Notes under the pieces: model-generated | What the model was told of the DNA's origin: nothing | Seen by the model: only the letters and a program-made list of their open reading frames with translations | Databases searched by the model: none | Position numbers and translations under genes: made by a program | Source: Myxosarcina sp. GA_180221_E-2-1-MAG-40_15 | GTDB lineage: Bacteria > Cyanobacteriota > Cyanobacteriia > Cyanobacteriales > Xenococcaceae | NCBI GenBank assembly: GCA_020692205.1 | Contig: JAIMKV010000009.1 | Span: forward strand, 28,552 to 92,551 | Reading direction: 5' to 3' | DNA: 64,000 bases | In this document: in pieces, positions 1 through 8,980 of the stretch | Layout: every line of letters begins with the position of its first letter | Numbering within the stretch: the stretch's first letter is position 1

Positions 1-20
1 ACTACGGCAGGTGATAGTAA

Positions 21-1433
21 ATGCAGAAACAAAGAGCGTATATTATTTTAATTTTGGCACTGGTGGCAGCAGCGATCGCCATTTTGACAACGATTCCCCC
101 ACAGTTAGGGCTAGATCTTCGAGGCGGAGCGCAATTGACGATTCAGGTCAATCCCACCCAAGAACAGCCTGATGTTAAACCAACTATCGAGGACGTTGAG
201 GCAGTGCAGCGGGTTTTAGAAAATCGCATTAATGAATTTGGGGTTTCTGAAACTACAGTACAAACGATAGGGGAAGATAAGATCCTGATTCAACTACCAG
301 GGGAAAGCCAACCAGAAGAAGCCGAAAGACGCTTAAAAGGAACAGCTAAATTAGAATTTAAGCAGCAAAAGCAAGGTACAGAAGGCGAGTTTCGAGCCGA
401 ATCTCAGGTGAGACAACAAAGAGAATTGGAACTAGCTATCCTCAATCAGGGTGAGTTAAAGTCAGAAAATCAAGCAAAAATAGCAGCAGCTCAAGCATCT
501 CTGCAACAATCCATTCAAGCGATCGCCAATTTGTTTGAATCTGCTGGTTTAACTGGGACAAATCTGACCGATGCTCGTCCTCAACCAGATGCCACAGGCA
601 ACCGTTGGGAAGTAGCAATTAATTTTGATGATGCTGGCGGCAAAAGATTTGCTGAGTTGACCAAAAATCTGGCAGGCACTGGTCGTAGTATTGGGATTTT
701 CCTCGATGATGAGCTGATTAGCTCCCCCGTAGTTGGTCCAGAATTTGCTGGTACAGGCATCACAGGAGGTCGAGCCGTCATTACAGGCAACTTCGATTTA
801 GAAGGAGCAAACGACCTGGCAATTCAGATCAAAGGCGGTTCTTTACCTTTTCCTGTTGCTGTAGTTGAAAACCGTACTGTCGGGGCAACTTTAGGTCAAG
901 ATAGTATTCGACGCAGTATCATTGCTGGCAGTGTCGGGTTGGTCTTGGTATTAATCTTCATGGTGCTTTACTATCGCTTACCAGGAGTTATTGCCGATGT
1001 CGCTTTAGTGGTTTATGGTTTGCTCACTATGGCTTGCTATGCTTTAGTCGGAGTTACCTTAACCCTGCCTGGAATTGCGGGCTTTATCCTCAGTATCGGC
1101 ATGGCGGTGGATGCCAACGTGCTAATTTTTGAGCGCACCAGAGAAGAATTGCGGGCAGGTAAAACCCTCTATCGCTCGGTAGAATCAGGTTTCTTTCGCG
1201 CCTTTTCCAGTATTTTAGATAGTAACGTAACCACGGCGATCGCCTGTTTAGCTCTTTTATGGCTTGGTTCAGGTCTGGTTAAAGGTTTTGCGATCACTCT
1301 TTTAATCGGTGTAGGGGTTAGCATGTTTACTGCCATTACCTGTAGCCGTACGCTAATGCTATTAGTAGTACTTAGCAATCCTAAAGTCAGACAAAAACCA
1401 GAATTATTCTGTCCTAATCTAAATATTCAGTAA
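21..1433 (+). CDS. secD: Protein translocase subunit SecD
   Basis: SecD is an inner-membrane accessory subunit of the Sec translocon. With SecF it uses the proton-motive force to help pull preproteins across the membrane. The 470-aa product has an N-terminal membrane segment followed by the family signature [12 protein letters not shown] large extracytoplasmic region follows (about residues 40-285), then a block of about five membrane helices at the C-terminus containing [13 protein letters not shown]. Length and domain order are normal for cyanobacterial SecD. The ATG at 21 has a plausible purine-rich stretch upstream (caggtgatag). secF starts 14 nt after the stop, so the two are almost certainly co-transcribed. 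Confidence 0.97.
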   Translation: MQKQRAYIILILALVAAAIAILTTIPPQLGLDLRGGAQLTIQVNPTQEQPDVKPTIEDVEAVQRVLENRINEFGVSETTVQTIGEDKILIQLPGESQPEEAERRLKGTAKLEFKQQKQGTEGEFRAESQVRQQRELELAILNQGELKSENQAKIAAAQASLQQSIQAIANLFESAGLTGTNLTDARPQPDATGNRWEVAINFDDAGGKRFAELTKNLAGTGRSIGIFLDDELISSPVVGPEFAGTGITGGRAVITGNFDLEGANDLAIQIKGGSLPFPVAVVENRTVGATLGQDSIRRSIIAGSVGLVLVLIFMVLYYRLPGVIADVALVVYGLLTMACYALVGVTLTLPGIAGFILSIGMAVDANVLIFERTREELRAGKTLYRSVESGFFRAFSSILDSNVTTAIACLALLWLGSGLVKGFAITLLIGVGVSMFTAITCSRTLMLLVVLSNPKVRQKPELFCPNLNIQ

Positions 1434-1447
1434 TCAGTAATCAATCC

Positions 1448-2401
1448 ATGAAATTTAGTGTTACTAAAAAGCAAGGCTTATGGTGGGTCATTTCGGGAAC
1501 GGCAATGGTCGCCAGTATTGCCACCATGATTTTCTCCTGGACCAGCTTAAATGCACCAATCCGCCCAGGTCTTGACTTTGTTGGCGGTACTCGTATTCAA
1601 ATCGCCAGAGATTGTTCCGTTGCAGGTAACTGTGATCAGCCGATAGATCCAGCTGAGGTACGAGAAGTTTTGGAAGCCCAAGGATTAGGCAGCGGTACGA
1701 TTCAGCTCTTAGGAGATGATCAACAAATTCTTTCGGTACGGACAGAAAACTTAAACGGCGATCGCCGTAGCGAATTACTTAGTTCAATCAGTGAGGTGAT
1801 CGGCACATTTGATCGCCAAACCGCACAAATTGATTCTGTAGGGCCAACCATTGGGGAAGAACTCTTTGTCTCAGGTATCTTAGCCTTATTAGTAGCGTTT
1901 TTTGGCATCATTGTCTATCTGAGTATTCGCTTTCAGTTTGATTATGCTCTATTTGCGATCGCTGCTTTATTTCATGATGTGCTGGTTACTGCTGGGGTAT
2001 TTTCGCTGCTTGGTCTAACTATTGGTGTCGAAGCAGACAGTTTGTTCTTAGTGGCACTGCTGACTATTGTTGGTTTCTCAGTTAACGACACCGTAGTAAT
2101 TTATGATCGCATCCGGGAAAATTTAGCTGCCAATCCAGAAAAATCAATTAATGAGGTAGTTGATAGTGCCGTCAATCAAACTTTAGGGCGTTCAATTAAC
2201 ACCACTTTGACTACTTTGCTACCGCTATTAGGTATATTTTTCTTTGGTGGACAAACCTTAAAATTCTTTGCTTTGGCTTTGATTGTGGGCTTTACTCTGG
2301 GAGCATACTCAAGTATCTTTGTTGCCAGTACTCTGTTAGCTTGGTGGAGAAATAGAACAGGCAGAAAGTCAATCATCTCTGACCTACCAGCATCAGAATA
2401 A
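1448..2401 (+). CDS. secF: Protein translocase subunit SecF
   Basis: SecF is the partner of SecD in the Sec accessory complex of the cytoplasmic (and probably thylakoid) membrane. The 317-aa protein has one N-terminal membrane segment, then the SecD/SecF signature [12 protein letters not shown]. An extracytoplasmic loop and a C-terminal five-helix domain follow, the latter with [17 protein letters not shown], the conserved transmembrane motif of the family. It begins 14 nt downstream of secD and is followed after 26 nt by a small membrane protein gene on the same strand. Confidence 0.97.
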   Translation: MKFSVTKKQGLWWVISGTAMVASIATMIFSWTSLNAPIRPGLDFVGGTRIQIARDCSVAGNCDQPIDPAEVREVLEAQGLGSGTIQLLGDDQQILSVRTENLNGDRRSELLSSISEVIGTFDRQTAQIDSVGPTIGEELFVSGILALLVAFFGIIVYLSIRFQFDYALFAIAALFHDVLVTAGVFSLLGLTIGVEADSLFLVALLTIVGFSVNDTVVIYDRIRENLAANPEKSINEVVDSAVNQTLGRSINTTLTTLLPLLGIFFFGGQTLKFFALALIVGFTLGAYSSIFVASTLLAWWRNRTGRKSIISDLPASE

Positions 2402-2427
2402 GAATTACAAGTCAAAAGTAAAGCAAG

Positions 2428-2802
2428 GTGACTAAATTTAACTCTGATTTGGAACATAAGGTAGCCAGATTACATCGACTAACGGTTTATGGTCGCTGGT
2501 TGTTTGTTTTGGTTAGCTGGCTAACTTTGGGGTCTTATGCGTTTTGGAGTTTAAAAGAAGAAATTGCCCTGGTGTTTGATTACTTTACTTGGGCAGCAGT
2601 TTACTATGGATTTCACTTCAATTTTTTGCCGACTCTTTGTCTAGCTTTTTGTGTCGGCGTTACTATTTCGGTTTTAGTTTGGCAAAGCCGCAATATTATT
2701 TGGGGTTTGCCGGCTGACGAACAGCGTCAATTGAAAAAACAAGTCAAAAAAATTCAGGCAAGAGGCAAAAAACATCCTCTTTGGCGATGGATCAATGATT
2801 AA
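2428..2802 (+). CDS. Small two-helix membrane protein, function unknown
   Basis: A 124-aa protein starting at GTG. It has two hydrophobic stretches (about residues 23-45 and 62-86) separated by a short loop, and a strongly basic C-terminal tail rich in lysine (KKQVKKIQARGKKHP). This predicts a protein anchored by two helices with a cytoplasmic basic tail. I do not recognise a named family. It resembles small conserved cyanobacterial membrane proteins found near secDF. The start lies 26 nt after secF on the same strand, suggesting it is the last gene of the secDF operon. Confidence 0.75.
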   Translation: MTKFNSDLEHKVARLHRLTVYGRWLFVLVSWLTLGSYAFWSLKEEIALVFDYFTWAAVYYGFHFNFLPTLCLAFCVGVTISVLVWQSRNIIWGLPADEQRQLKKQVKKIQARGKKHPLWRWIND

Positions 2803-2919
2803 ATGCTGCTTACGCTTAGAAAATAAGTCTTTGGTCAGATGGAAACAGCCTTGGATTAATCGTACTTTTGGATAGAAACTAATTTATTCAAAGTATCAAC
2901 ATAGGTAGGAAATTACTAA

Positions 2920-3135
2920 ATGCTATTAAAAAGCAAAGAAGATGATGCCTTGGTAGAAATTGCTGAAGTCACTGATTTGATCGATCCGTTTAAAGAAGAA
3001 GTAATGGTACAAGTTCAAGAAGGACAAAACGAACAGCCTCCCGAACCAGTTAAAAAATCTGATTTGGTTTTTCCTTCGGGCGAAGATCTTCCTCAGTGCT
3101 GGATAGATAGTAACTATAAAGCTAAATCAAAATAA
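2920..3135 (+). CDS. Small conserved acidic protein, function unknown
   Basis: A 71-aa acidic soluble protein with no membrane segment. It has an N-terminal part rich in Glu/Asp and a C-terminal block LVFPSGEDLPQCWIDSNY that I associate, from memory only, with a small protein conserved in cyanobacteria. A ribosome-binding site (tagga) lies about 12 nt before the ATG. It is 117 nt downstream of the preceding membrane protein gene and just upstream of the IsrB element. No function can be assigned. Confidence 0.7.
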   Translation: MLLKSKEDDALVEIAEVTDLIDPFKEEVMVQVQEGQNEQPPEPVKKSDLVFPSGEDLPQCWIDSNYKAKSK

Positions 3136-3149
3136 ATTTGGCGTTGCTG

Positions 3150-3330
3150 ATTTAAGGGTTCAATAACCCCAACCTGCCCTTCGGGACGAGGTAGGGGAGT
3201 GTGGGATTCAGTCCACCATAACCTTTGAATAGCGCAATTGAGTCTTAACCTGATACGTACTCTCAAGTATTTCGCTAGCTTGAGTTATCTACAACCCTTC
3301 TGATTCAAGGGGCTTCTAAAGGGAGGACAT
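3150..3330 (+). ncRNA. Candidate omega-RNA (HEARO-type) of the IsrB element
   Basis: The 180 nt in front of the nuclease gene are densely structured. Perfect or near-perfect hairpins are: ggguu/aaccc (3156-3169), a UUCG-capped stem between 3172 and 3192, gugg/ccac (3201-3216), cucaag/cuugag (3262-3284) and cccuu/aaggg (3295-3311). IscB and IsrB proteins are known to use an omega-RNA (first described as HEARO RNA) encoded directly upstream of, or overlapping, the start of the ORF. Its 5' end carries the guide taken from the sequence flanking the element. The structure is seen; the RNA identity is inferred from position and family. The exact 5' boundary, which would separate guide from scaffold, cannot be set here but should be near 3140-3155. 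Confidence 0.6.
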
Positions 3331-3379
3331 TTTGATTGAGATGCGCAAAGCGACTAAATACTATATAGGATTATCTCTT

Positions 3380-4489
3380 ATGCAACGAGTACCAGTAGTA
3401 AATCCAGATAACAGCCCCGCTATGCCCTGTAAAGCTTCTAGAGCCAGACGTATGGTTCGAGATGGTAAAGCAGTAAGCAAACGAAACAAGCTAGGTATCT
3501 ACTATATTCAGTTAGTAGACGAACCTAGCGGTAGAGAAACTCAATCTATTTCGGCTGGTGTCGATCCAGGCAAATATTATTCTGGGATAGGTCTACAGTC
3601 AAAGATATTTACTTTGTTTACCGCTCATTTGTTTCTACCTTTTGAAACTGTTAAAAAGCGCATGGAACAGCGTAGAATGATGCGCCGAACTAGGAGAGGG
3701 AGAAGAATCAACCGCGATCTGGCTTTTTCTCTTCGCGCTCATAGACAAAAACGGTTCTCTAACCGTCGTAGCAATAAACTTGCCCCTAGTATTAAAGCGT
3801 CGAGATTGCTAGAGATTAGAGTCATTACCGAACTAGCTAAAATCTATCCGATTAGCTCTATTTTCTACGAATACGTCAAAGCTAAAACAGTAAAAGGTTG
3901 TTCATTTTCTCCCGTCCAAGTTGGACAAAAATGGGCAATTGAGCAGTTATCTGAGATTGCGCCTGTCATAACCAAGTTTGGTTGGCAGACTAGTAATCTA
4001 AGAAAGCACTTGGGTTTACCAAAACAGAAGTTAAACAAGAAAGAAGCTATTCCAGCAACTCATGCAGTAGACGGAATTACTCTTGCTGCCAGTCAGTTTA
4101 TTGATTATTTGCCTTTTGAAAATTCCGAAGGTAGAGGTCATTGCTGGTTGGGGAAAATAAAGATAACTAATGCACCATTTTTTGTGATTAGAAGACCTCC
4201 TGTTTCTCGTAGACAGTTGCACCTAATGATTCCAGCCAAAGGTGGAGTCAGGCGCAAATATGGCGGAACTACTACTAGACATGGTGTCCGAAAAGGAGAT
4301 TATGTAGAAGGAGTTAAAGCTGGTATCCAATACCAAGGCTGGTGTTCTGGCGACACAGCTAAACAAATAAGCATCTCAAATGCAGTTTGGAAGCGTGTTG
4401 GTCAGTTCACCGCATCTAAAGTAAGGTTGTTGCAACGTTCAACAGGATTAATTTGTACACAGGAAATGGATTTCAACGTCGCAGTATAA
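3380..4489 (+). CDS. isrB: IsrB-type RNA-guided nickase (RRXRR/RuvC protein without HNH)
   Basis: A 369-aa protein of the IscB/IsrB group (RRXRR-domain proteins), relatives of the Cas9 ancestor. From the N-terminus it shows the PLMP-like segment (PAMPCKASRARRMVRDGKA), RuvC-I with D62 (GVDPGKYY), and an arginine-rich bridge helix (RRMMRRTRRGRR). RuvC-II has E164 (IFYEYVK) and RuvC-III has H228 and D231 (THAVDGITLA). A typical C-terminal target-interacting domain ends near GQFTASKVRLLQRSTG. Only about 67 residues separate E164 and D231, so there is no room for an HNH domain; this is IsrB rather than IscB. IsrB is known to nick the non-target strand. I chose ATG 3380 (agga 9 nt upstream) because the family usually begins just before PLMP. 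TTG 3332 or ATG 3341 would add 16 or 13 residues. All catalytic residues are intact. Confidence 0.88.
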   Translation: MQRVPVVNPDNSPAMPCKASRARRMVRDGKAVSKRNKLGIYYIQLVDEPSGRETQSISAGVDPGKYYSGIGLQSKIFTLFTAHLFLPFETVKKRMEQRRMMRRTRRGRRINRDLAFSLRAHRQKRFSNRRSNKLAPSIKASRLLEIRVITELAKIYPISSIFYEYVKAKTVKGCSFSPVQVGQKWAIEQLSEIAPVITKFGWQTSNLRKHLGLPKQKLNKKEAIPATHAVDGITLAASQFIDYLPFENSEGRGHCWLGKIKITNAPFFVIRRPPVSRRQLHLMIPAKGGVRRKYGGTTTRHGVRKGDYVEGVKAGIQYQGWCSGDTAKQISISNAVWKRVGQFTASKVRLLQRSTGLICTQEMDFNVAV

Positions 4490-4510
4490 AATACTGGTTT
4501 TCGTTTCCTC

Positions 4511-4536
4511 CCACACTTGGCAAAGCCGAAGTATGG
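4511..4536. repeat. Imperfect hairpin at the likely right end of the IsrB element
   Basis: Just after the isrB stop codon an inverted repeat pairs ccacacttggc (4511-4521) with gccgaagtatgg (4525-4536) around an aaa loop, with one bulge and one mismatch. IscB/IsrB elements are carried by IS200/IS605-like transposons whose ends are subterminal hairpins, so this is a candidate right end. It could also act as a transcription terminator, though no clear T-run follows. Confidence 0.45.
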
Positions 4537-4583
4537 GTATCCACAAAAACATTTTATGATGAAACCAACAGCAATACTGTTCA

Positions 4584-4610
4584 TAGTTATTAGCTATTAG
4601 CTTTTAGCTT
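4584..4610. repeat. Dispersed ttagctttt-type short repeat
   Basis: A run of iterated ttagct units (tagttattagctattagcttttagctt). Similar clusters occur at 10664-10687, 11924-11957 and 47826-47864 in this window, all between genes. They resemble the short tandemly repeated repetitive sequences known from cyanobacterial genomes. The 358-nt gap 4490-4847 holds the IsrB right-end hairpin, this repeat and no convincing gene; a 39-codon ORF at 4611-4730 lacks supporting features. Confidence 0.5.
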
Positions 4611-4847
4611 ATGGGCGGTAAAGCTTCGCAAGGATTTGTTACTTTGTCCGAAGCATTACTTAGCTATTGTCGGCAACTTAAAGGTACAGTTTGTGAATTA
4701 ACTTGGTCAGTTGATCGAAGTTGGTTTTGAAATTTTTAAAAATCTTTGATCGCACCTATTAACTTAGATTAGGTTCGGTTGAATTGACTACGCTTATGGT
4801 TTACTGGTTTTCAGCTTTTAGCAAGTCAAATCTAAAAGCGCTGCATT

Positions 4848-5938
4848 TTATAAATCAAGCAGATATTCAGCATATTTTTGATAAACGCTAATTCCTGGTA
4901 TATTTGCTGTAAATTCTGCTGGGAGATTATACTTGTCTGTGGTGTATTCTTCTCGGACTAAAGCGATCGCCTTATAAATATTTTCCCATTTTTTGAGTAG
5001 TTTAATTAACTGCCCAAATTCAAGATAAGCTTTGCTATGTCGATTGGTTAATCCGATTACCTGTAAAATTTTGGCATAAGCTTGAGGAGTGCTTTCGGCT
5101 TGAGAAATGCCTAGAATTGGACCTAGCTTTTCAAAACTTTCATAATTTTCCAATACTGGAGAAATCAAATTATCATTCGTGATTAAATCTTTTCCTTGAA
5201 GACTCTCTACTACATCTGAAATGCTCTTCAGGATTGAAAAATCTTGCAGTTCATACTGCTTAAATAATGCTAGAAGTTTTAATCCCAGTTTATATTGGCT
5301 CAGAACCTTAATTTCTGTAGCGTAGGTATCAATTGCCGCTCTTCCTTCCTCGGTGGTAATTAGGGGCAAAACTTCTACCTGTTTTTGGTGAATTTTTCTG
5401 CTAAAAGCCTCTTTGTCGAGATCGTCTGCTAAATTATCGGCAACATATTGATAAAATTCCTGCTGTTTACGGCTACGATAGCGTAACTCAGTTTGTTCTA
5501 GTCGTAAAAAGCTTTTTTGAGCAATGATAGCTGCTTGCAACAACTCAACACAATTGCCGAGTCCTCGATATCCTTCTGCTTCCCTAGAGATATTTATCTT
5601 GATTCTTAACAGCAGGAGAAATTCTTCATTGGCGAATTTGTGATTATTGATATTTTCTGCATTTTGACCAACTAAGGTAATCTCTTTAAAAGAGCGATTA
5701 TGTAGGCTGATTGCACCTTGCGGAACTTGTGGCTTGCCATATTGTTCTTGATAGTTACTTTTGTAGAATTAAAAATGCCCTGGTCAACAGAGGTTGATAA
5801 TTTATGCTGACTTTGAGCTAAAGAAATTAGTTGCTGCTGACTATGAATATTTGCGGCAGCGACATGAGCCATACCAATGCTGTTTAAACCTAAAATTAGG
5901 ATGGAAGTCCCCAAAGAAAAATATTGCCGCTTTGCCAT
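4848..5938 (-). pseudogene. Exported protein gene broken by a 1-nt frameshift, function unknown
   Basis: Two reading frames on the minus strand appear to be halves of one gene. The upstream half starts at ATG 5938 (MAKRQYFSLG...) and has a clear signal peptide ending near AHVAAAN. The downstream half is open without a stop from 5768 down to the TAA at 4848, and encodes a mostly helical region of about 300 residues rich in Glu, Lys, Leu and Gln. The frames cross at the aaaa run (plus strand tttt, 5759-5762). One extra A there would give a continuous protein reading NSTKSNYQEQYGKPQ. Read through, the product would be about 360 aa, secreted or periplasmic. No family was recognised. This may be a real recent inactivation or a sequencing error; if the stretch is not frameshifted, the lower frame could start internally at TTG 5543 as a 231-aa protein. 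Confidence 0.6.
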
Positions 5939-6034
5939 GATGTGATCCAAAACTCAATCAATAAATATTCTTCCCATTTAACGGTCAATAATCACCAATT
6001 CCCATCTGCCATAAATTGTGTAAAAATGTAAAGC

Positions 6035-6964
6035 GTGTTAATTGTATCTTCCGTAGAACAAATTAGAACGCCTACAGCGATCGCTCTTGGTAATTTTGAT
6101 GGTATTCATCAAGGGCATCAGATAGTGCTGCAACCAATCGTTGATGCTTTGGCAACATCTAGTCAGCCTCACGTCTATCCTTCTGTAGTTAGTTTTACCC
6201 CTCATCCCCGGGAATTTTTTACTGGAGGAAAACTGCAATTTTTGACTCCGCTGACTCAAAAAGCCGAGCTTTTGTCAAATCTAGGCATCGAACAGTTGAT
6301 TCTTTTACCGTTTAACCGCGATTTAGCTTCTCTTAGTCCGCAGCAGTTTGTAGAACAAATTTTGGCTAAGCAATTACAGGCTACTTTAATTAGTGTCGGC
6401 TCAGATTTCCGTTTTGGTTATCAAAGAAAAGGCACAGGAGAAGACCTGAAAAGGATTGCTGCTAGTTTTGGCATTAAGGTACAGCTCAATTCTTTACGCC
6501 AATACCAAAATCGTAATCATCAACAAGTGCGCGTCAGTAGCTCTTTAATTCGTCAGGCTTTATCAGAGGGAGAAATCAAGACTGCCAACGCTATGTTGGG
6601 TAGAGCATATAGCCTAATCGGCACAGTAGTTAAGGGTCAGCAATTGGGTCGAACTATTGGCTTTCCCACCGCAAATTTGCAGCTTCCTGCCGAAAAGTTT
6701 TTACCTCGATATGGTGTCTATTCAGTCGATGTGGTTCTGAAGCAAACAGTAATCAAGGGGGTGATGAATATTGGCTGTCGTCCTACAGTTGCAGGAGAAG
6801 CTCCGACGATTGAAGTACATCTACTTAATTGGTCTGGAGATTTGTATGGTCAAACTCTTCAAGTTAATTTGAACCAGTTTTTGCGTCCAGAACAAAAGTT
6901 TGCTTCCATCGAAGCATTGAAGCAACAAATTACTCAAGATTGTCAATCTGTCCTAAATAATTGA
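6035..6964 (+). CDS. ribF: Bifunctional riboflavin kinase/FAD synthetase
   Basis: RibF converts riboflavin to FMN and then FMN to FAD in the cytoplasm. The 309-aa protein starts at GTG. It has the N-terminal adenylyltransferase domain with GNFDGIHQGHQ (nucleotide-binding G-x-F-D-G-x-H-x-G-H), SFTPHP and SSSLIR. The C-terminal riboflavin kinase domain starts near residue 185 with GRTIGFPTANL. The length is standard. It stands alone, divergent from the broken exported-protein gene, with 42 nt before the next gene on the same strand. Confidence 0.95.
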   Translation: MLIVSSVEQIRTPTAIALGNFDGIHQGHQIVLQPIVDALATSSQPHVYPSVVSFTPHPREFFTGGKLQFLTPLTQKAELLSNLGIEQLILLPFNRDLASLSPQQFVEQILAKQLQATLISVGSDFRFGYQRKGTGEDLKRIAASFGIKVQLNSLRQYQNRNHQQVRVSSSLIRQALSEGEIKTANAMLGRAYSLIGTVVKGQQLGRTIGFPTANLQLPAEKFLPRYGVYSVDVVLKQTVIKGVMNIGCRPTVAGEAPTIEVHLLNWSGDLYGQTLQVNLNQFLRPEQKFASIEALKQQITQDCQSVLNN

Positions 6965-7006
6965 TAGTTGAAGATAGAAAATTGATAGCGATCAATAAGG
7001 CAAAAC

Positions 7007-7936
7007 ATGGAAGAATCAGCAACTAACCCCAGCCACCATTCCTTATTGCAGCCTGGTACTTTGTGGACAGAAACTACTCAGCGGACTAAAACCGCCCGTA
7101 AATCTGGTGCGCTCAAGTCGATTGAAACCGAGTATCATTTAATTCAGCAGCATGATATTCCTTTTGTCGTCCGGACTCTATCTAATTTAACTCGTAAAGA
7201 ACAAGCCCGAAAAAAGCAGCGTCAACAGGAAACCAAAACAGAAACCAGAATTAATCCTTTTTTACCTTACGAACCTGATTTATTTGTCGGCAATATTTCT
7301 CCGACTCATCTTTGTTTGCTCAACAAATTTAATGTGGTGGACAATCATCTTTTAATTGTGACTCGCGCTTTTGAAGAGCAAACCGATTTACTCAATCTAC
7401 AGGATTTTGCTGCTTTGTGGTCTTGTATGCAGGAAATAGACGGACTGGCTTTTTTTAACGGAGGAAAAATTGCTGGTGCTTCTCAACCACATAAACATCT
7501 CCAGCTAATTCCTTTGCCTTTTTTACCTAGTGTAGTGCATCTTCCTGTAGACGAAGCGATCGCCAATATAACTTTCCACAACTCTTTGGGTAGAATTGAC
7601 AGCTTTCCTTTCCGCCACGGCATTGCCTCCTTAGATTTAGCTCCCGATCATTCTCCTGAAGCAGCAGCTCAAATTATGCTACAAAGATACTACGCTTTGT
7701 TGAACCAGGTAGGCTTTAAGCTTGATGACCAAGAGCGAAAACAGCCTGGTGCCTATAATTTTCTAGCTACTAGAAAATGGATGTTAATCGTACCGCGATC
7801 GCAAGAATCTTTCCAGAATATCTCCATTAATTCGCTGGGTTTTGCTGGCTCGCTATTCGTGCGCGATCCCACTTCTCTAGAATTATTAAAAAAACTCACT
7901 CCTCTTAAGCTTCTGACTGAGGTTGCTCTTACTTAG
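7007..7936 (+). CDS. ATP adenylyltransferase (Ap4A phosphorylase) family protein
   Basis: A 309-aa cytoplasmic protein of the HIT superfamily branch that includes Ap4A phosphorylase/ATP adenylyltransferase. These enzymes phosphorolyse diadenosine tetraphosphate to ATP and ADP through a covalent nucleotidyl-histidine. The catalytic H-x-H-x-Q is visible around residues 161-165 in GASQPHKHLQLIPLP, preceded by FNGGKIAG. A C-terminal domain characteristic of the phosphorylase follows. The N-terminal part contains the family block NKFNVVDNHLLIVT, where the substrate-binding fold begins. It follows ribF by 42 nt on the same strand, so the two may be co-transcribed; both handle adenylated compounds. 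Confidence 0.88.
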   Translation: MEESATNPSHHSLLQPGTLWTETTQRTKTARKSGALKSIETEYHLIQQHDIPFVVRTLSNLTRKEQARKKQRQQETKTETRINPFLPYEPDLFVGNISPTHLCLLNKFNVVDNHLLIVTRAFEEQTDLLNLQDFAALWSCMQEIDGLAFFNGGKIAGASQPHKHLQLIPLPFLPSVVHLPVDEAIANITFHNSLGRIDSFPFRHGIASLDLAPDHSPEAAAQIMLQRYYALLNQVGFKLDDQERKQPGAYNFLATRKWMLIVPRSQESFQNISINSLGFAGSLFVRDPTSLELLKKLTPLKLLTEVALT

Positions 7937-8056
7937 AATATTCAGCGGGTTACGTTGGGTTAAAAATAAAAATTAAAAAAACTAAATTTCAACTAGCTGA
8001 TCCTAAATCTAATTCTCATACCCACTTGATAATTAAGAGTACAAAAAAACTTAAAA

Positions 8057-8083
8057 TTCTTCTGACTCCTGACTTCTGACTTC
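8057..8083. repeat. Short tandem repeat of the ctgactt type
   Basis: The stretch ttcttctgactcctgacttctgacttc contains three near-identical heptamers (ctgact/c/t). Such heptanucleotide iterations are typical intergenic repeats of cyanobacteria. It lies in the intergenic region between two convergent genes, where I see no clear terminator. Confidence 0.45.
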
Positions 8084-8170
8084 AAAAAACGCCCCACTGA
8101 GAAGCTATTTTACTTCATCAGCAGAGCGGAACACAGATTGTCTGTAGACAGATGATTGCTTCGAGCCTGC

Positions 8171-8362
8171 TTAGTTATTGTTGGCCGAAGAATGAGAAGA
8201 ATTAGTGGAGTCATCCATTTCTGTTGACTCTTCTTTTTTCTCACTGTTGTTATAGTTTTTTCTGCCACGATTTCCATAACGGCTAGTTTGTTTACGGAAT
8301 TTACGAGCGTTGATTTTATTACGAGCTGCTTTTTCTTTTTTCGCGTTACGACGTTTAGCCAT
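8171..8362 (-). CDS. Small basic conserved cyanobacterial protein
   Basis: A 63-aa protein. The N-terminal half is extremely basic (MAKRRNAKKEKAARNKINARKFRK) and the C-terminal half acidic and Ser/Asn-rich. The composition suggests nucleic-acid or ribosome association. I recall short proteins beginning MAKRRN in other cyanobacteria, with no assigned function. It lies 101 nt downstream of the RRM RNA-binding protein gene on the same strand and may be expressed with it. Confidence 0.7.
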   Translation of the reverse strand: MAKRRNAKKEKAARNKINARKFRKQTSRYGNRGRKNYNNSEKKEESTEMDDSTNSSHSSANNN

Positions 8363-8463
8363 TTAGGTATGATTCCTCATTACACAGTAAAACGCTCCTG
8401 GGAGTTTCTAGTATCATAATCTAGTTGCTATCCAGAAGCGCAATTTCGATTTAACTTGAGAGT

Positions 8464-8760
8464 TTAGAAACGCTCTCGACGACCTCCGCCATCGCCAAAG
8501 GAATTTGAATTTCTAGTTTCGCGGGGTCTTGCTTTATTTACTTTGATCTCGCGGCCCATCCATTCTGCTCCATCTAGAGTTTCAATGGCTTTATCTTCTT
8601 CGGCTTCAGTTTCCATCTCTACGAAACCAAAACCACGTTTACGACCCGTTTCGCGGTCTGTAGGAAGGTGAACTCGCTTTACTTTGCCGTATTCTGAAAA
8701 TACTTCGCTTAGATCTTCTTGGCTAACCTCATAGTTGAGATTACCTACATAAATTGACAT
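8464..8760 (-). CDS. RNA-binding protein, single RRM (cyanobacterial Rbp type)
   Basis: A 98-aa protein made of one RNA recognition motif and a short glycine/arginine tail. RNP-2 is IYVGNL near residue 3 and RNP-1 is RGFGFVEM near residue 41. The tail ends in GDGGGRRERF. Cyanobacterial Rbp proteins of this kind are known cold-inducible RNA chaperones; some bind photosystem mRNAs and localise them to thylakoids. I place the start at ATG 8760 because family members begin MSIYVGNL; an in-frame ATG at 8814 would add 18 residues unlike the family. The 220 nt upstream have no gene and probably hold a long 5' untranslated leader, as is common for cold-regulated rbp genes. Confidence 0.93.
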   Translation of the reverse strand: MSIYVGNLNYEVSQEDLSEVFSEYGKVKRVHLPTDRETGRKRGFGFVEMETEAEEDKAIETLDGAEWMGREIKVNKARPRETRNSNSFGDGGGRRERF

Positions 8761-8980
8761 GAACTGAATGTCTCCTGAATGCAAATTAGATGTAGAGAGT
8801 TTAAATTTCGTCAAAGAACCAAATCAATACTTACGGAAAAACGTATCAATACTGAATACAAACTGGATTGCCGATCTTTACCTCAATATGAATCCTAACA
8901 CTTTATGCTATAAAAAAGAATGTCTTAGCAAATGCAATAATTTTTCACATAAGAGCATCGAGGAATGCTTGACAAAATGG

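Noticed and set aside
581..790. 69-codon minus-strand ORF inside secD
   Set aside because: It is antisense to a conserved region of secD and its text is low-complexity proline-rich; a shadow frame.
4031..4222. 63-codon minus-strand ORF inside isrB
   Set aside because: Antisense to conserved RuvC-III and C-terminal sequence of isrB; no independent features.
4611..4730. 39-codon ORF with AT-rich context after the IsrB element
   Set aside because: No recognisable motif and overlaps a repeat; too short to support without conservation.
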